Positions 33,971 to 59,341 of a DNA stretch of 64,000 nt are shown piece after piece (positions within the stretch are counted from its first letter, which is position 1; every line of letters begins with the position of its first letter). The notes beneath the pieces were generated by a model that saw only the letters and a list, made by a program, of their open reading frames with translations, was not told the DNA's origin and did not search any database. The stretch lies in assembly GCA_022432975.1 (NCBI GenBank), contig CM039503.1, positions 46,323,759-46,387,758 on the forward strand. Reading direction: 5' to 3'. The translations under genes were made by a program, and so were the position numbers. This DNA comes from Begonia masoniana (taxonomy: Eukaryota; Streptophyta; Magnoliopsida; Cucurbitales; Begoniaceae).

Positions 33971-34800
33971 ATGAGTGAGCATATTTTATATTTTGCAGTA
34001 TCTGTTCCTGTTTTTCTTCATTCGCAAGCTACATCTGTTACAAAGTTTTTTTGTCTCAATTTCTCTGAATGGTGCGAACAGGTTCAGTTTCACCTTAGTA
34101 TTCTAGATCTTGATTTGACATTTTTAACTGAGAAACCAGCTGCCATTACTGCAACTAGCAGCGCTGATCAGAGATCTTCCTATAATTCTTGGGAAAGATC
34201 AAATAGACTGAGATTAATATTTATGTGAATGATTGTAGCAAACAACATCAAGTCCACGTTTCCTAAAACTGAAAGTGCTAAGGAATTTATGAAGTTTGTG
34301 GAAGAATGCTCCCAATCTGAGTCTGCTGATAAGTCACTTGCTGAGACATTATTGGGTACCTTGACCACCGCTAAATTTGATGGTTCTCGTACCATGCATG
34401 AGCATGTCGTCGAAATGACAAACATGGCAGCAAGACTGAAATCCATAGGAATGGAAGTGAATGAGAACTTCTTTATGACGTTTATCCTGAACTCCTTACC
34501 TCCTCAATATGACTCATTTCATATGAGCTATAATACTATAAGGGATAAGTGGAATGTGCATGAACTGCAAAGTATGCTCATTTAGGAAGAAGCAAGGCTT
34601 AAGAAACCAGGAAATCAATCTGTCAATCTCATGAATCATAATGGAGCTGGAAAGAAACCAAGAAAGAAGAATGGAAAAGGCAAGAAAGGACTATCATCGA
34701 CAAATCAGTTCTTTGGCCAAATCCACAAGAAGGAACAATGGAAGGATAAGTGTCATTTATGTGGAAAACAATGACACTATCAGAAAGACTGTCTGAAATG
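33971..34800 (+). pseudogene. Copia gag with CCHC knuckle, three stops
   Basis: Nucleocapsid-type protein of a Ty1/copia element. The start at 33971 (MSEHILYFAV) is likely but not certain. The gag domain (LNFSEWCEQVQFHL ... MTNMAARLKSIGMEVN ... LNSLPPQYDSFH) is followed by a basic Lys-rich stretch and a knuckle CHLCGKQ-HYQKDC (34752-34791). Stops occur at 34226 (TGA where relatives usually have Arg), at 34583 (TAG for Gln) and inside the knuckle at 34772. The first two fit C-to-T change. Confidence 0.85.
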
Positions 34801-35634
34801 TAAGATATGGTTCGAAAAGAAAGGTAAGTCTAGTGCTTTAGTATGTTTTGAATCAAACTTAGCTGAAGTTCTTTATAATACTTGGTGGATTGATTCTGGT
34901 TGTACCACTCATGTTTCTAATACAATGCAGGGATTTCTTACGATCCAAATCATAAGTCCAAATGAAAAGTATATATTTATGGGGAATCGAGTCAAAACTC
35001 CAGTTGAAGCCATTGGAACCTATCGTTTTATTTTAGACACTAGACATTATTTAGACCTTTTATGCTTCATCTGTTTCTCGCAATTTGATCTCCTTGTCCA
35101 AATTTGATATAGTTTGGTATTTTTTTTACTTTTGGGAATGAATGTTTCAGTTTGTTTAAAAAGAATCTTTTTCATTGGTTTGGTATTCTTTGTAATGCGT
35201 TTGACAAATTAAACTTTCAACCTTTTTACTGAGATCTTTTAACTGGCATCTAATATTAGCATAAAGTAGTTTTAATGAATGAATGTTCTGCTGACTTGTG
35301 ACATAATCGTTTGGGTCATATATCCAAAGAAAGAATTGAAAGATTGGTAAAGAATGAAATCCTTCCACATTTGGATTTACTGATCTTGGCATTTGTGTTG
35401 ATTGTATTAAAGGAAAACAAACAAGAAACACAATTAAGAAAGCAGCCACAAGAAGCACACAACTTCTTGAAATTATACACACCAATATATGTGGTCCTTT
35501 TAATATTTCATCTTTTAGTGGATAAAGGTATTTTTATCACATTTATTGATAATTTTTCACGTTATGGATATATCTATTTATTGTATGAAAAATCTCAATC
35601 AATAAATACTCTTGAAGTGTTTATCAGTGAGCTT

Positions 35635-35640
<6 letters not shown>
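34801..35640 (+). pseudogene. Copia protease and integrase N-terminus, error-rich first copy
   Basis: WWIDSGCTTHVSN (34882-34920) holds the aspartic protease DSG active site. About 370 bp later HNRLGHISKERIERL-like sequence marks the pre-integrase zinc region (from about 35300). It then reaches FITFIDNFSRYGYIYLLYEK, the start of the integrase core, at 35530-35590. It shares a ~865-bp segment with 35635-36500, and many single-base indels sit at 35156-35275 relative to that copy. Confidence 0.78.
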
Positions 35641-41152
<5,512 letters not shown>

Positions 41153-41556
41153 CTTTATGTTTATGTTCTTCATGTATTTAACACTCTTGAACTTATTTAT
41201 TTGTTGTTTCTGATATACATTTAAGAATCTTGTTAATTTTTTTTTAATTAAGTTGAATGCATTCAATTATAAAATTATGATATTAACAGGATTGGTCTTT
41301 AATAAAGACATTACTGTGGAATATCAAGATATACCTTCTTATAGGTCGTATTGAGTATAAAATTAATATTGTAATACATGGAAGGGACTGTGTCGCTACA
41401 ATGGCATACGACTGCTATGATCCATATTAGTTGTATACTTGATAGTGATATTATGTTTGATCGATATAATGAAAGATTTGATCTATATTATGTACATCAT
41501 GATTACTAATAATTATATCATATTCAAGATAATGTCACATAGGTCAAGTGGAAGAA
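41153..41556 (+). other. Copia 3' untranslated region and polypurine-like tract
   Basis: Non-coding, AT-rich. The last bases, GTCAAGTGGAAGAA (41543-41556), precede the LTR start and fit the usual copia AAGTGGGAGA-type plus-strand primer. Confidence 0.6.
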
Positions 41557-41774
41557 TGTTAGAGGGGGAAAAGAAATTAATTTATTGACGACTGGATTGA
41601 TATTTAAAACTTAATCATAGATCAAGGTATGATCTTTCTATTGATTATATTTGTGAAAATCAATTTATTTAAAATTTTAATATTTAAATTTATACCGACA
41701 ATTAAGATTTTTGTATGTATGCTATCTCAATTTTTGTATATATGCTATATAAAAATTATGAAAAAGAACTTACA
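41557..41774 (+). repeat. Copia 3' LTR, 218 bp
   Basis: It starts TGTTAGAGGGGG and ends GAACTTACA. It aligns with the end of the 5' LTR (to 5713) with many substitutions, so the element is old compared with Gypsy-C. Confidence 0.78.
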
Positions 41775-45676
<3,902 letters not shown>

Positions 45677-45685
45677 AGAGGGTTG

Positions 45686-46783
<1,098 letters not shown>

Positions 46784-46927
46784 CACCCACTAAATAAAGG
46801 GATAAATCTATTTTCCCCATCAAAATATAATTTTTTTTTAAAAACTCTCGAACTATTAATCTTAGCGAAATAAATCTTAAACTATAAAAAATTTAATAAA
46901 AAAATCGCTGATGGTCGAATGATATCT

Positions 46928-47724
46928 CCCGTTCTATATTTTACAAATAGAATACAGGACCGTTCTCCTCCGTTTTAAAGAGAGCAAATACCTTGTGGAT
47001 TACATTTTTTATTTTATAAATTAATTTAAAAAATATCAAAAGATATTTAATTTACTTAAAATTTTTACCACATTTCACCACATCATTTAAAGATAATTTG
47101 AATTTTTTTGTGATTTTATAACACTTGTATGATTTATTATAATTTGTTTATAAAATAATTAACTAAAGTTACAATATATCATACAAGTGTTATAAAATCA
47201 CAAAAATTTTCAGATTATATTCTCATATCGTGCTGAACATGTGGTAAAAATTTTAAATAAATTGAAGATCGTTTGATATTTTTTACAATTAATTTATAAA
47301 AGTTCTCATTCACTTTATAAAGGTTTCCATTCACTTTATAAATTAATTTTAAAAAATGACAAACAATATTCAATTTACTTAAACTTTTTACCATATATTC
47401 ACCACATTATGAGAATATAATCTGAAAATTTTCGTGATTTTATAACACTCGTACAATATATTGTAATTTTATTTATTTATTTTATAAAAAAATTATAATA
47501 AATCATACAAGTATTAATAAAATCGTAAAAAATTTTCATATTATCTTCCCATGATGTGCTGCACGTGTGGTAAAAATTTCAAGTAAATTAAATATCGTGT
47601 AGTATTTTTTTAAATTAATTTATAAAGTAAAGAAGGTAATCCACCTGACATTTACCTACTTTAGAAAAGGAAACCGTTCTAAAAGAGCGGTCTCTCGTTC
47701 TATGTGTAAAATTCAGAACGGGGG
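46928..47724. mobile_element. Foldback/MITE-like non-autonomous element, about 0.8 kb
   Basis: Long imperfect terminal inverted repeats: CCCGTTCTATATTTTACA at the left (46928 on) pairs with the complement of TGTAAAATTCAGAACGGGGG at the right (to 47724). Similarity continues inward for about 150 bp, including GTGGATTAC, TTTATAAATTAATTTAAAAA and TTTTTACCACA. A second inner pair (47099-47141 with 47171-47211, GATTTTATAACACTTGTATG) makes nested hairpins. No ORF and no clear target duplication are seen. It may be a Mutator-derived or foldback MITE. Confidence 0.7.
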
Positions 47725-48087
47725 ATTTATTAGGTTTTTAATAATTTAATATTTATTTTGTTATTGTTAATAATTTGATGGTTTTTTTTTAGAAAAAGAC
47801 TATATTATTTTGAGGGTGAAATATTTTAAATGCATATAAAGTTAAGGGTGCAAGAAAGAAAAGCGCAATAAATGTATACTTTGTCAGAAAAGGAACGTAA
47901 CATGTGCTCACAATTCATATGTCTCAGCATTAAATATATGTTATAATTTTTGTACACCTAATAAAAGAAAACAAGTTAGTGGAATTTATGAAATTATATA
48001 TTACAATTGTTTTCTTTTATATAGTAATAATGTCATATATTTTTATAGAGTAAGGGTAAAAGCTATTTTGAACCTCAAAGTATCGAT
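47725..48087. other. Non-coding AT-rich DNA upstream of MULE-2
   Basis: It holds no ORF or repeat that I can support. If MULE-2 has a left terminus nearby, it is not recognisable from one end alone. Confidence 0.4.
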
Positions 48088-48399
48088 CGGTTGATTTAGA
48101 CGAGACAACAACTTATGATGCCGATATGAATTGGTATTCGTACGATACGTTTGGATATGGTGATCTTCGACAATTCGATCACTTAGATGAAAATGAAGAA
48201 ATAAATGTGCATTTGACCTCTAGAACTCTAGACAATGAGTTTTGAATACTGGTCGGTTCGGGGGATGATGAAGTGGAAACCATACTGGTAAGAGAAGAAA
48301 TCTCAATGAGATTTTTTTTAGGAAACAATATAGTTATTTAAAAGAAATTTGAGCGGAAATAGTCGAATATTCTTTGAAAAATAGTTATGGGATCAAATT
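48088..48399 (+). pseudogene. MULE-2 transposase, N-terminal part, split by Gypsy-C
   Basis: Acidic N-terminal sequence (NWYSYDTFGYGDLRQFDHL, LTSRTLDNEF, GDDEV) parallels MULE-1 (IDWYMEEDAPMYGDIQAFD, SKTLDDEL, EDDEV). After a probable acceptor (TTTTTTTAG, about 48321) comes KEI*AEIVEYSLKNSYGIKF, matching NEIRGLFFEKGYDIKI of MULE-1. The frame breaks at the Gypsy-C insertion and resumes at 62904. Stops at about 48243 and at 48350 (TGA for CGA) make it inactive. Confidence 0.75.
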
Positions 48400-48780
48400 T
48401 GTAACACCCGGCATTTTGCCTATGTAATAATTCCCCGAATATGTAAGCGGAATGTCTCCGATATTAATGCAATGATTGTTTTTAATAAAATTGTCTACGT
48501 GTTTAATCGAACGAGGGTGATTCGTGAGACCGAATCGATTAACTAAATAATGTTTTAGTTAAAAACCAATGAAAGGGCAAATTAGGAAGAAATTAAGGTT
48601 GGTGGGAGAAATCAAATGGATGATTGACACTTGGCAAACTTGTGGAAGAAGACAAGCCATGTATCCCATTTCCTTCTCTTCCTCCTACGTGAGACATTTC
48701 CCTCTCTGTCTCTCTCTCATTTTCCTCTCTGCTTCTCTCTTTCGGTTGAAGAAAACCAACGCAAGGAGTTTCTTCCTTCT

Positions 48781-50935
48781 GTAATGTAATGTAATGTAAT
48801 GTAATGTAATGTAATGTAATGTAATGTAATGTAATGTAATGTAATGTAATGTAATGTAATGTAATGTAATGTAATGTAATGTAATGTAATGTAATGTAAT
48901 GTAATGTAATGTAATGTAATGTAATGTAATGTAATGTAATGTAATGTAATGTAATGTAATGTAATGTAATGTAATGTAATGTAATGTAATGTAATGTAAT
49001 GTAATGTAATGTAATGTAATGTAATGTAATGTAATGTAATGTAATGTAATGTAATGTAATGTAATGTAATGTAATGTAATGTAATGTAATGTAATGTAAT
49101 GTAATGTAATGTAATGTAATGTAATGTAATGTAATGTAATGTAATGTAATGTAATGTAATGTAATGTAATGTAATGTAATGTAATGTAATGTAATGTAAT
49201 GTAATGTAATGTAATGTAATGTAATGTAATGTAATGTAATGTAATGTAATGTAATGTAATGTAATGTAATGTAATGTAATGTAATGTAATGTAATGTAAT
49301 GTAATGTAATGTAATGTAATGTAATGTAATGTAATGTAATGTAATGTAATGTAATGTAATGTAATGTAATGTAATGTAATGTAATGTAATGTAATGTAAT
49401 GTAATGTAATGTAATGTAATGTAATGTAATGTAATGTAATGTAATGTAATGTAATGTAATGTAATGTAATGTAATGTAATGTAATGTAATGTAATGTAAT
49501 GTAATGTAATGTAATGTAATGTAATGTAATGTAATGTAATGTAATGTAATGTAATGTAATGTAATGTAATGTAATGTAATGTAATGTAATGTAATGTAAT
49601 GTAATGTAATGTAATGTAATGTAATGTAATGTAATGTAATGTAATGTAATGTAATGTAATGTAATGTAATGTAATGTAATGTAATGTAATGTAATGTAAT
49701 GTAATGTAATGTAATGTAATGTAATGTAATGTAATGTAATGTAATGTAATGTAATGTAATGTAATGTAATGTAATGTAATGTAATGTAATGTAATGTAAT
49801 GTAATGTAATGTAATGTAATGTAATGTAATGTAATGTAATGTAATGTAATGTAATGTAATGTAATGTAATGTAATGTAATGTAATGTAATGTAATGTAAT
49901 GTAATGTAATGTAATGTAATGTAATGTAATGTAATGTAATGTAATGTAATGTAATGTAATGTAATGTAATGTAATGTAATGTAATGTAATGTAATGTAAT
50001 GTAATGTAATGTAATGTAATGTAATGTAATGTAATGTAATGTAATGTAATGTAATGTAATGTAATGTAATGTAATGTAATGTAATGTAATGTAATGTAAT
50101 GTAATGTAATGTAATGTAATGTAATGTAATGTAATGTAATGTAATGTAATGTAATGTAATGTAATGTAATGTAATGTAATGTAATGTAATGTAATGTAAT
50201 GTAATGTAATGTAATGTAATGTAATGTAATGTAATGTAATGTAATGTAATGTAATGTAATGTAATGTAATGTAATGTAATGTAATGTAATGTAATGTAAT
50301 GTAATGTAATGTAATGTAATGTAATGTAATGTAATGTAATGTAATGTAATGTAATGTAATGTAATGTAATGTAATGTAATGTAATGTAATGTAATGTAAT
50401 GTAATGTAATGTAATGTAATGTAATGTAATGTAATGTAATGTAATGTAATGTAATGTAATGTAATGTAATGTAATGTAATGTAATGTAATGTAATGTAAT
50501 GTAATGTAATGTAATGTAATGTAATGTAATGTAATGTAATGTAATGTAATGTAATGTAATGTAATGTAATGTAATGTAATGTAATGTAATGTAATGTAAT
50601 GTAATGTAATGTAATGTAATGTAATGTAATGTAATGTAATGTAATGTAATGTAATGTAATGTAATGTAATGTAATGTAATGTAATGTAATGTAATGTAAT
50701 GTAATGTAATGTAATGTAATGTAATGTAATGTAATGTAATGTAATGTAATGTAATGTAATGTAATGTAATGTAATGTAATGTAATGTAATGTAATGTAAT
50801 GTAATGTAATGTAATGTAATGTAATGTAATGTAATGTAATGTAATGTAATGTAATGTAATGTAATGTAATGTAATGTAATGTAATGTAATGTAATGTAAT
50901 GTAATGTAATGTAATGTAATGTAATGTAATGTAAT
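48781..50935. repeat. (GTAAT)431 pentanucleotide array
   Basis: A perfect 5-bp repeat that starts right after CTTCCTTCT and ends in GTTCATGTATTTG. In the 3' LTR the same flanks enclose about 540 bp of unique sequence (60815-61355) and only two or three GTAAT units (61356-61369). Confidence 0.95.
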
Positions 50936-51354
50936 GTTCATGTATTTGAAAATATTCATGCATAGCACGTGCATCACTTTGCATCGTATGACATTACTGA
51001 GCTCTAGGCTCATAGTTGAACTCCCTGTTGTAGGTACGGATCCTCCAGATGAGGAGCTTGAGCCTCAAACTGATGAGTTGATGTAGTTGGCGAGAGGAGC
51101 TCACGGGATGGTTGCTGCAGTCAGACAAATGTCATTCCTGTGAGAATGTGTTTTATGTAAAGTTATGTCAAGTTTTGTACAAGTTGTTTTGGGGTTTTAA
51201 AACGTTTGAAGTGTATATCAAGTTCTGTAAAACTTTTGGGATCTTCAAAACGAGGTATAAAATCTGTGTTGATGTTTTTTTAAAAAAACTCCTGTTTGAC
51301 AGTTGAATGTATATTTTGAAATATTCTGAAACTGCCTTGAGTTTTCTCTGTTAG

Positions 51355-54190
51355 TCATCCGCCCCAGTCAAAGTCAATTCAGTCATCCGCCCAGTTATAT
51401 GCCTTAGTCATCCGCCCAGTTATATGCCTTAGTCATCCGCCCCAGTCAAAGTCAATTCAGTCATCCGCCCAGTTATATGCCTTAGTCATCCGCCCAGTTA
51501 TATGCCTTAGTCATCCGCCCAGTTATATGCCTTAGTCATCCGCCCCAGTCAATTCTGTCATCCGCCCAGTTATATGCCTTAGTCATCCGCCCCAGTCAAT
51601 TCTGTCATCCGCCCCAGTCAAAGTCAATTCAGTCATCCGCCCAGTTATATGCCTTAGTCATCCGCCCAGTTATATGCCTTAGTCATCCGCCCAGTTATAT
51701 GCCTTAGTCATCCGCCCAGTTATATGCCTTAGTCATCCGCCCCAGTCAATTCTGTCATCCGCCCAGTTATATGCCTTAGTCATCCGCCCAGTTATATGCC
51801 TTAGTCATCCGCCCAGTTATATGCCTTAGTCATCCGCCCAGTTATATGCCTTAGTCATCCGCCCCAGTCAATTCTGTCATCCGCCCCAGTCAATTCTGTC
51901 ATCCGCCCCAGTCAAAGTCAATTCAGTCATCCGCCCAGTTATATGCCTTAGTCATCCGCCCCAGTCAAAGTCAATTCAGTCATCCGCCCAGTTATATGCC
52001 TTAGTCATCCGCCCCAGTCAAAGTCAATTCAGTCATCCGCCCCAGTCAAAGTCAATTCAGTCATCCGCCCCAGTCAATTCTGTCATCCGCCCCAGTCAAT
52101 TCTGTCATCCGCCCCAGTCAATTCTGTCATCCGCCCCAGTCAATTCTGTCATCCGCCCCAGTCAATTCTGTCATCCGCCCCAGTCAATTCTGTCATCCGC
52201 CCCAGTCAATTCTGTCATCCGCCCAGTTATATGCCTTAGTCATCCGCCCCAGTCAAAGTCAATTCAGTCATCCGCCCCAGTCAAAGTCAATTCAGTCATC
52301 CGCCCCAGTCAAAGTCAATTCAGTCATCCGCCCCAGTCAATTCTGTCATCCGCCCCAGTCAAAGTCAATTCAGTCATCCGCCCCAGTCAATTCTGTCATC
52401 CGCCCCAGTCAATTCTGTCATCCGCCCCAGTCAAAGTCAATTCAGTCATCCGCCCAGTTATATGCCTTAGTCATCCGCCCAGTTATATGCCTTAGTCATC
52501 CGCCCCAGTCAATTCTGTCATCCGCCCAGTTATATGCCTTAGTCATCCGCCCCAGTCAAAGTCAATTCAGTCATCCGCCCAGTTATATGCCTTAGTCATC
52601 CGCCCCAGTCAAAGTCAATTCAGTCATCCGCCCCAGTCAAAGTCAATTCAGTCATCCGCCCAGTTATATGCCTTAGTCATCCGCCCAGTTATATGCCTTA
52701 GTCATCCGCCCAGTTATATGCCTTAGTCATCCGCCCAGTTATATGCCTTAGTCATCCGCCCAGTTATATGCCTTAGTCATCCGCCCCAGTCAAAGTCAAT
52801 TCAGTCATCCGCCCCAGTCAAAGTCAATTCAGTCATCCGCCCCAGTCAATTCTGTCATCCGCCCCAGTCAATTCTGTCATCCGCCCCAGTCAAAGTCAAT
52901 TCAGTCATCCGCCCAGTTATATGCCTTAGTCATCCGCCCAGTTATATGCCTTAGTCATCCGCCCCAGTCAAAGTCAATTCAGTCATCCGCCCAGTTATAT
53001 GCCTTAGTCATCCGCCCAGTTATATGCCTTAGTCATCCGCCCCAGTCAATTCTGTCATCCGCCCCAGTCAAAGTCAATTCAGTCATCCGCCCAGTTATAT
53101 GCCTTAGTCATCCGCCCAGTTATATGCCTTAGTCATCCGCCCAGTTATATGCCTTAGTCATCCGCCCAGTTATATGCCTTAGTCATCCGCCCCAGTCAAT
53201 TCTGTCATCCGCCCCAGTCAATTCTGTCATCCGCCCCAGTCAATTCTGTCATCCGCCCCAGTCAAAGTCAATTCAGTCATCCGCCCAGTTATATGCCTTA
53301 GTCATCCGCCCAGTTATATGCCTTAGTCATCCGCCCAGTTATATGCCTTAGTCATCCGCCCCAGTCAATTCTGTCATCCGCCCCAGTCAAAGTCAATTCA
53401 GTCATCCGCCCAGTTATATGCCTTAGTCATCCGCCCAGTTATATGCCTTAGTCATCCGCCCCAGTCAATTCTGTCATCCGCCCAGTTATATGCCTTAGTC
53501 ATCCGCCCCAGTCAAAGTCAATTCAGTCATCCGCCCAGTTATATGCCTTAGTCATCCGCCCCAGTCAATTCTGTCATCCGCCCCAGTCATCCGCCCCAGT
53601 CAAAGTCAATTCAGTCATCCGCCCAGTTATATGCCTTAGTCATCCGCCCCAGTCATCCGCCCAGTTATATGCCTTAGTCATCCGCCCCAGTCATCCGCCC
53701 CAGTCAATTCTGTCATCCGCCCCAGTCATCCGCCCCAGTCAAAGTCAATTCAGTCATCCGCCCCAGTCATCCGCCCAGTTATATGCCTTAGTCATCCGCC
53801 CAGTTATATGCCTTAGTCATCCGCCCCAGTCATCCGCCCAGTTATATGCCTTAGTCATCCGCCCCAGTCAAAGTCAATTCAGTCATCCGCCCCAGTCAAA
53901 GTCAATTCAGTCATCCGCCCAGTTATATGCCTTAGTCATCCGCCCAGTTATATGCCTTAGTCATCCGCCCCAGTCAATTCTGTCATCCGCCCCAGTCATC
54001 CGCCCCAGTCAAAGTCAATTCAGTCATCCGCCCAGTTATATGCCTTAGTCATCCGCCCCAGTCATCCGCCCCAGTCATCCGCCCCAGTCAAAGTCAATTC
54101 AGTCATCCGCCCCAGTCAATTCTGTCATCCGCCCCAGTCATCCGCCCCAGTCAATTCTGTCATCCGCCCCAGTCATCCGCCCCAGTCAAG
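51355..54190. repeat. Mixed-unit minisatellite with TCATCCGCCC hub, 2.8 kb
   Basis: TCATCCGCCC alternates with four linkers: AGTTATATGCCTTAG, CAGTCAATTCTG, CAGTCAAAGTCAATTCAG, and simply CAG (the last only from about 53580 on). Linker order is irregular. The units carry no point variants, whereas the ~370-bp homologous array in the 3' LTR (62324-62695) has several. Confidence 0.9.
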
Positions 54191-54191
54191 T

Positions 54192-55075
<884 letters not shown>

Positions 55076-55161
55076 GTTGTCCCCGTTTTCTGTAAATGTG
55101 ACGGAGTGACGGCTCGGTTCTCGGATCCCGATCGGGTCCGGTTTTCGGGCTATCACAGTAA

Positions 55162-55172
55162 TGGTATCAGAG
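55162..55172 (+). promoter_or_regulatory. Gypsy-C primer binding site (tRNA-iMet)
   Basis: TGGTATCAGAG begins four bases after the LTR end at 55157. Confidence 0.88.
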
Positions 55173-55318
55173 AAATAAGGTTTTAAAACCGATTCTGTGA
55201 AATGTCTGACTGCGCAATCCGCCACGTGAGGTCGCTTCACCAACTGTAAGTGTTTAAGTTACTGTACTTGTTTTGTTTATTAAGTTAAGTTCATTATTTC
55301 GTATAGGATTTTTCTAGA

Positions 55319-56812
<1,494 letters not shown>

Positions 56813-56837
56813 TGCCTGATCTGCACACAGCAACACA

Positions 56838-57541
56838 GTGTTTAAGTTACTGTACTTGTTTTGTTTATTAAGTTAAGTTCATTATTTCGTATAGGATTTT
56901 TCTAGAATGGTGAGAGGAAATCAAGGTGATGCAAACGACAGAGGCGACACTCTCGACCGTCTAACTGAGTTGGCCGGCACTCAATCTCGCATGATCGAGC
57001 GTTTGATTGCGAGGGAGGGCAATGGAAACAACAATAACCATGCGAATGCTCCACGTGACACTAGTGGAGAGAGATTTCGGCGTCTCCAACCGCCTATGTT
57101 CGATGGGTTATCAACAGATCCTACTCACGTCGAAGAATGGATTCGGCAGATTGAACGTATGCTGAATTATGCAGAAGTGGAGGAAAACAAGAAAGTGATG
57201 TGTGCCTCATTTAATCTCACCAAGAGTGCTGGATTTTGGTGGGACACAGTGCAGTCAACCACTGTGGCATTAAGTTGGGAGGGATTCAAAAGGCTCTTCT
57301 ACGAGAAATACTTCGACCGCAGTATGAGGAAGGAGAAGAAGTTAGAATTCTCTTATCAGGCGGTACAGAAGAAACACCGTATGCCTGTTATATCCTCCTT
57401 AGAAGCTCAACGGCTGATGAAGTCAGGGTGCATTGGATTTCTGGCCCATGTAATAGACGTACGAAGGCAAGGTGAGGTGGAACTTCAAAATATTCCGGTA
57501 GTCCGAGACTTTCCTGAGGTTTCTTAGATGACTTACCGAGG
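56838..57541 (+). repeat. Duplicated Gypsy-C leader and gag start fused to the protease-RT linker
   Basis: 56838-57350 repeats 55250-55762 with about seven substitutions, including the gag start codon (56907). It then switches to pol sequence ([26 protein letters not shown]). The aspartic protease is absent. The substitutions show the two copies are not simple re-use of one read. They may come from two members of the family or a real rearrangement. Confidence 0.85.
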
Positions 57542-59302
57542 TTGCCACCTGATCGCGAAATCGAGTTTGAAATTGACGTATACCCAGGTGCGGAACCAGT
57601 ATCGAAGAATCCGTACCGTATGGCACCAATCGAGCTGAAGGAATTGAAGACTCAGCTGAAAGATTTAGTAGACAAGGGTTTTGTACGCCCTAGCTTCTCT
57701 CCGTGGGGTGCTCCCGTCTTATTTGTTAAGAAGAAGGACGGGTCCCTACGGATGTGTATTGACTACCGTGAGCTGAACAAGTTGATCAAGAATAAGTACC
57801 CGTTACCAAGAATCGACGATTTGTTTGATCAGCTACAAGGGGCTCGGGTATTTTCTAAGATTGACTTGCGCTCCGGTTATTACCAGTTGAAGGTCAGAGC
57901 TGATGATATTCCAAAGACCGCGTTCAGGACTCGATACGGGCATTACGAGTTCTTGGTGATGTCGTTCGGGTTAACTAATGCCCCGGCAGCATTTATGGAC
58001 CTGATGAACAGGATATTCCAGGACTATCTGGATAAATTTGTAATCGTCTTCATCGACGACATCCTGGTTTATTCTCGGACTGAAGAAGAGCATAAAGAGC
58101 ACTTGGCTATTGTGCTGTCAACTCTAAAACAGCATCAATTGTTTGCCAAGCTATCAAAGTGTGAATTTTGGTTGAACAAGATTAATTTCCTAGGCCACGT
58201 GGTGTCTGCAGAGGGGGTTTCGGTAGATCCGGCTAAGATTCAGGCCGTGAAAGATTGGCCAAAACCAAGGAATGCCAGCGAAGTACGAAGCTTTATCGGA
58301 CTAGCTAGTTATTACAGGAAATTCATCAAGGGATTTTCCGTGATAGCAAAACCTATGACCAGCTTAACAAGGAAGGACATCAAGTTCAGGTGGTCTGAAG
58401 CATGTGAGGTAAGCTTTCAGACACTTAAGCAGAAATTAACCACTGCTCCTCTGTTAGTATTGCCAGTTGAAGACGGCAAGTTCAGCGTATATTGTGATGC
58501 ATCAAAAATTGGCTTGGGATGCGTATTGATGCAAGAAGGGAAAGTGGTAGCATACGCGTCCAGACAATTAAAGAGCCATGAAGAAAACTACCCTACTCAT
58601 GACCTTGAGTTAGCGGCAGTTGTATTTGCGCTGAAGGTATGGAGACACCACCTATATGGACAGTCATGTGAGGTGTTTTCGGATCACAAAAGCTTGAAGT
58701 ACATATTTACCCAGAAAGAGTTAAACATGAGGCAACAATGGTGGCTCGAATTTGTGAAAGACTATGACATCGAGATCAAATATCACCCGGGGAAAGCAAA
58801 CGTGGTGGCTGATGCGTTGAGCAGGATGCCGGCTACTATGCAACCGGCCTTGATGGCCATGTCAATGCCTTTGAGGACAGAAATTCAGAGATTTGATTTG
58901 GATGTGGTTTCTAAGCTGTCAGCCGTGTTGGCAGATCTAACATTACGGCCAACTATTCTGGACAGAATTAAGGAAGCCCAGAAGACCAATTCAAAGGAGA
59001 TGGCCGATATAGTGAGCAAGTTACCTATGGCTTCTTCCGATTTCAGTTATTCGGGAGATGGTATTCTGAAGTTCAAAGATAGGTGGTATGTTCCGAGAGA
59101 TGAAGAGCTACGAAAGAACATCTTGTCGGAAGCCCACCCGTCTTCTTTCTCTGTGCATCCTGGAAGCACGAAGATGTATCAAGACTTGAAACATCACTTC
59201 TGGTGGCCGAATATGAAGAATGAAGTGGCCAAATTTGTGGAGTCTTGCATGATATGTCAACAAGTCAAGGCTGAACATCAACGACCAGCTGGGACGCTTT
59301 AG
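57542..59302 (+). CDS. Gypsy-C pol: reverse transcriptase, RNase H and integrase zinc domain
   Basis: Open frame of 586 residues, the best preserved gene here. RT copies element RNA into DNA in cytoplasmic particles. The catalytic Asp is in [10 protein letters not shown] (D108) and the pair in [10 protein letters not shown] (D172, D173). [10 protein letters not shown] is at 142-151. RNase H residues are D319 (YCDASKIG), E356 (HDLEL), D381 (FSDHKS) and D424 (ADALSR). The H2C2 zinc region uses H532, H539, C569 and C572. MPPDRE at 57542 is only the first Met after an upstream stop. The true polyprotein would run in from protease. A TAG at 59300 (CAG is usual) cuts it from the integrase core. Confidence 0.93.
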   Translation: MPPDREIEFEIDVYPGAEPVSKNPYRMAPIELKELKTQLKDLVDKGFVRPSFSPWGAPVLFVKKKDGSLRMCIDYRELNKLIKNKYPLPRIDDLFDQLQGARVFSKIDLRSGYYQLKVRADDIPKTAFRTRYGHYEFLVMSFGLTNAPAAFMDLMNRIFQDYLDKFVIVFIDDILVYSRTEEEHKEHLAIVLSTLKQHQLFAKLSKCEFWLNKINFLGHVVSAEGVSVDPAKIQAVKDWPKPRNASEVRSFIGLASYYRKFIKGFSVIAKPMTSLTRKDIKFRWSEACEVSFQTLKQKLTTAPLLVLPVEDGKFSVYCDASKIGLGCVLMQEGKVVAYASRQLKSHEENYPTHDLELAAVVFALKVWRHHLYGQSCEVFSDHKSLKYIFTQKELNMRQQWWLEFVKDYDIEIKYHPGKANVVADALSRMPATMQPALMAMSMPLRTEIQRFDLDVVSKLSAVLADLTLRPTILDRIKEAQKTNSKEMADIVSKLPMASSDFSYSGDGILKFKDRWYVPRDEELRKNILSEAHPSSFSVHPGSTKMYQDLKHHFWWPNMKNEVAKFVESCMICQQVKAEHQRPAGTL

Positions 59303-59341
59303 CCTCTCCCGATTCCCGAATGGAAATGGGAGAATATTACG

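Noticed and set aside
48593..51013. 806-residue protein of HYITL repeats
   Set aside because: It is the GTAAT array read on the minus strand, lying inside an LTR.
51355..54190. CRISPR-like array (repeat hub with variable linkers)
   Set aside because: The linkers are only four recurring sequences, not unique spacers. No cas genes are present and the host is a plant.
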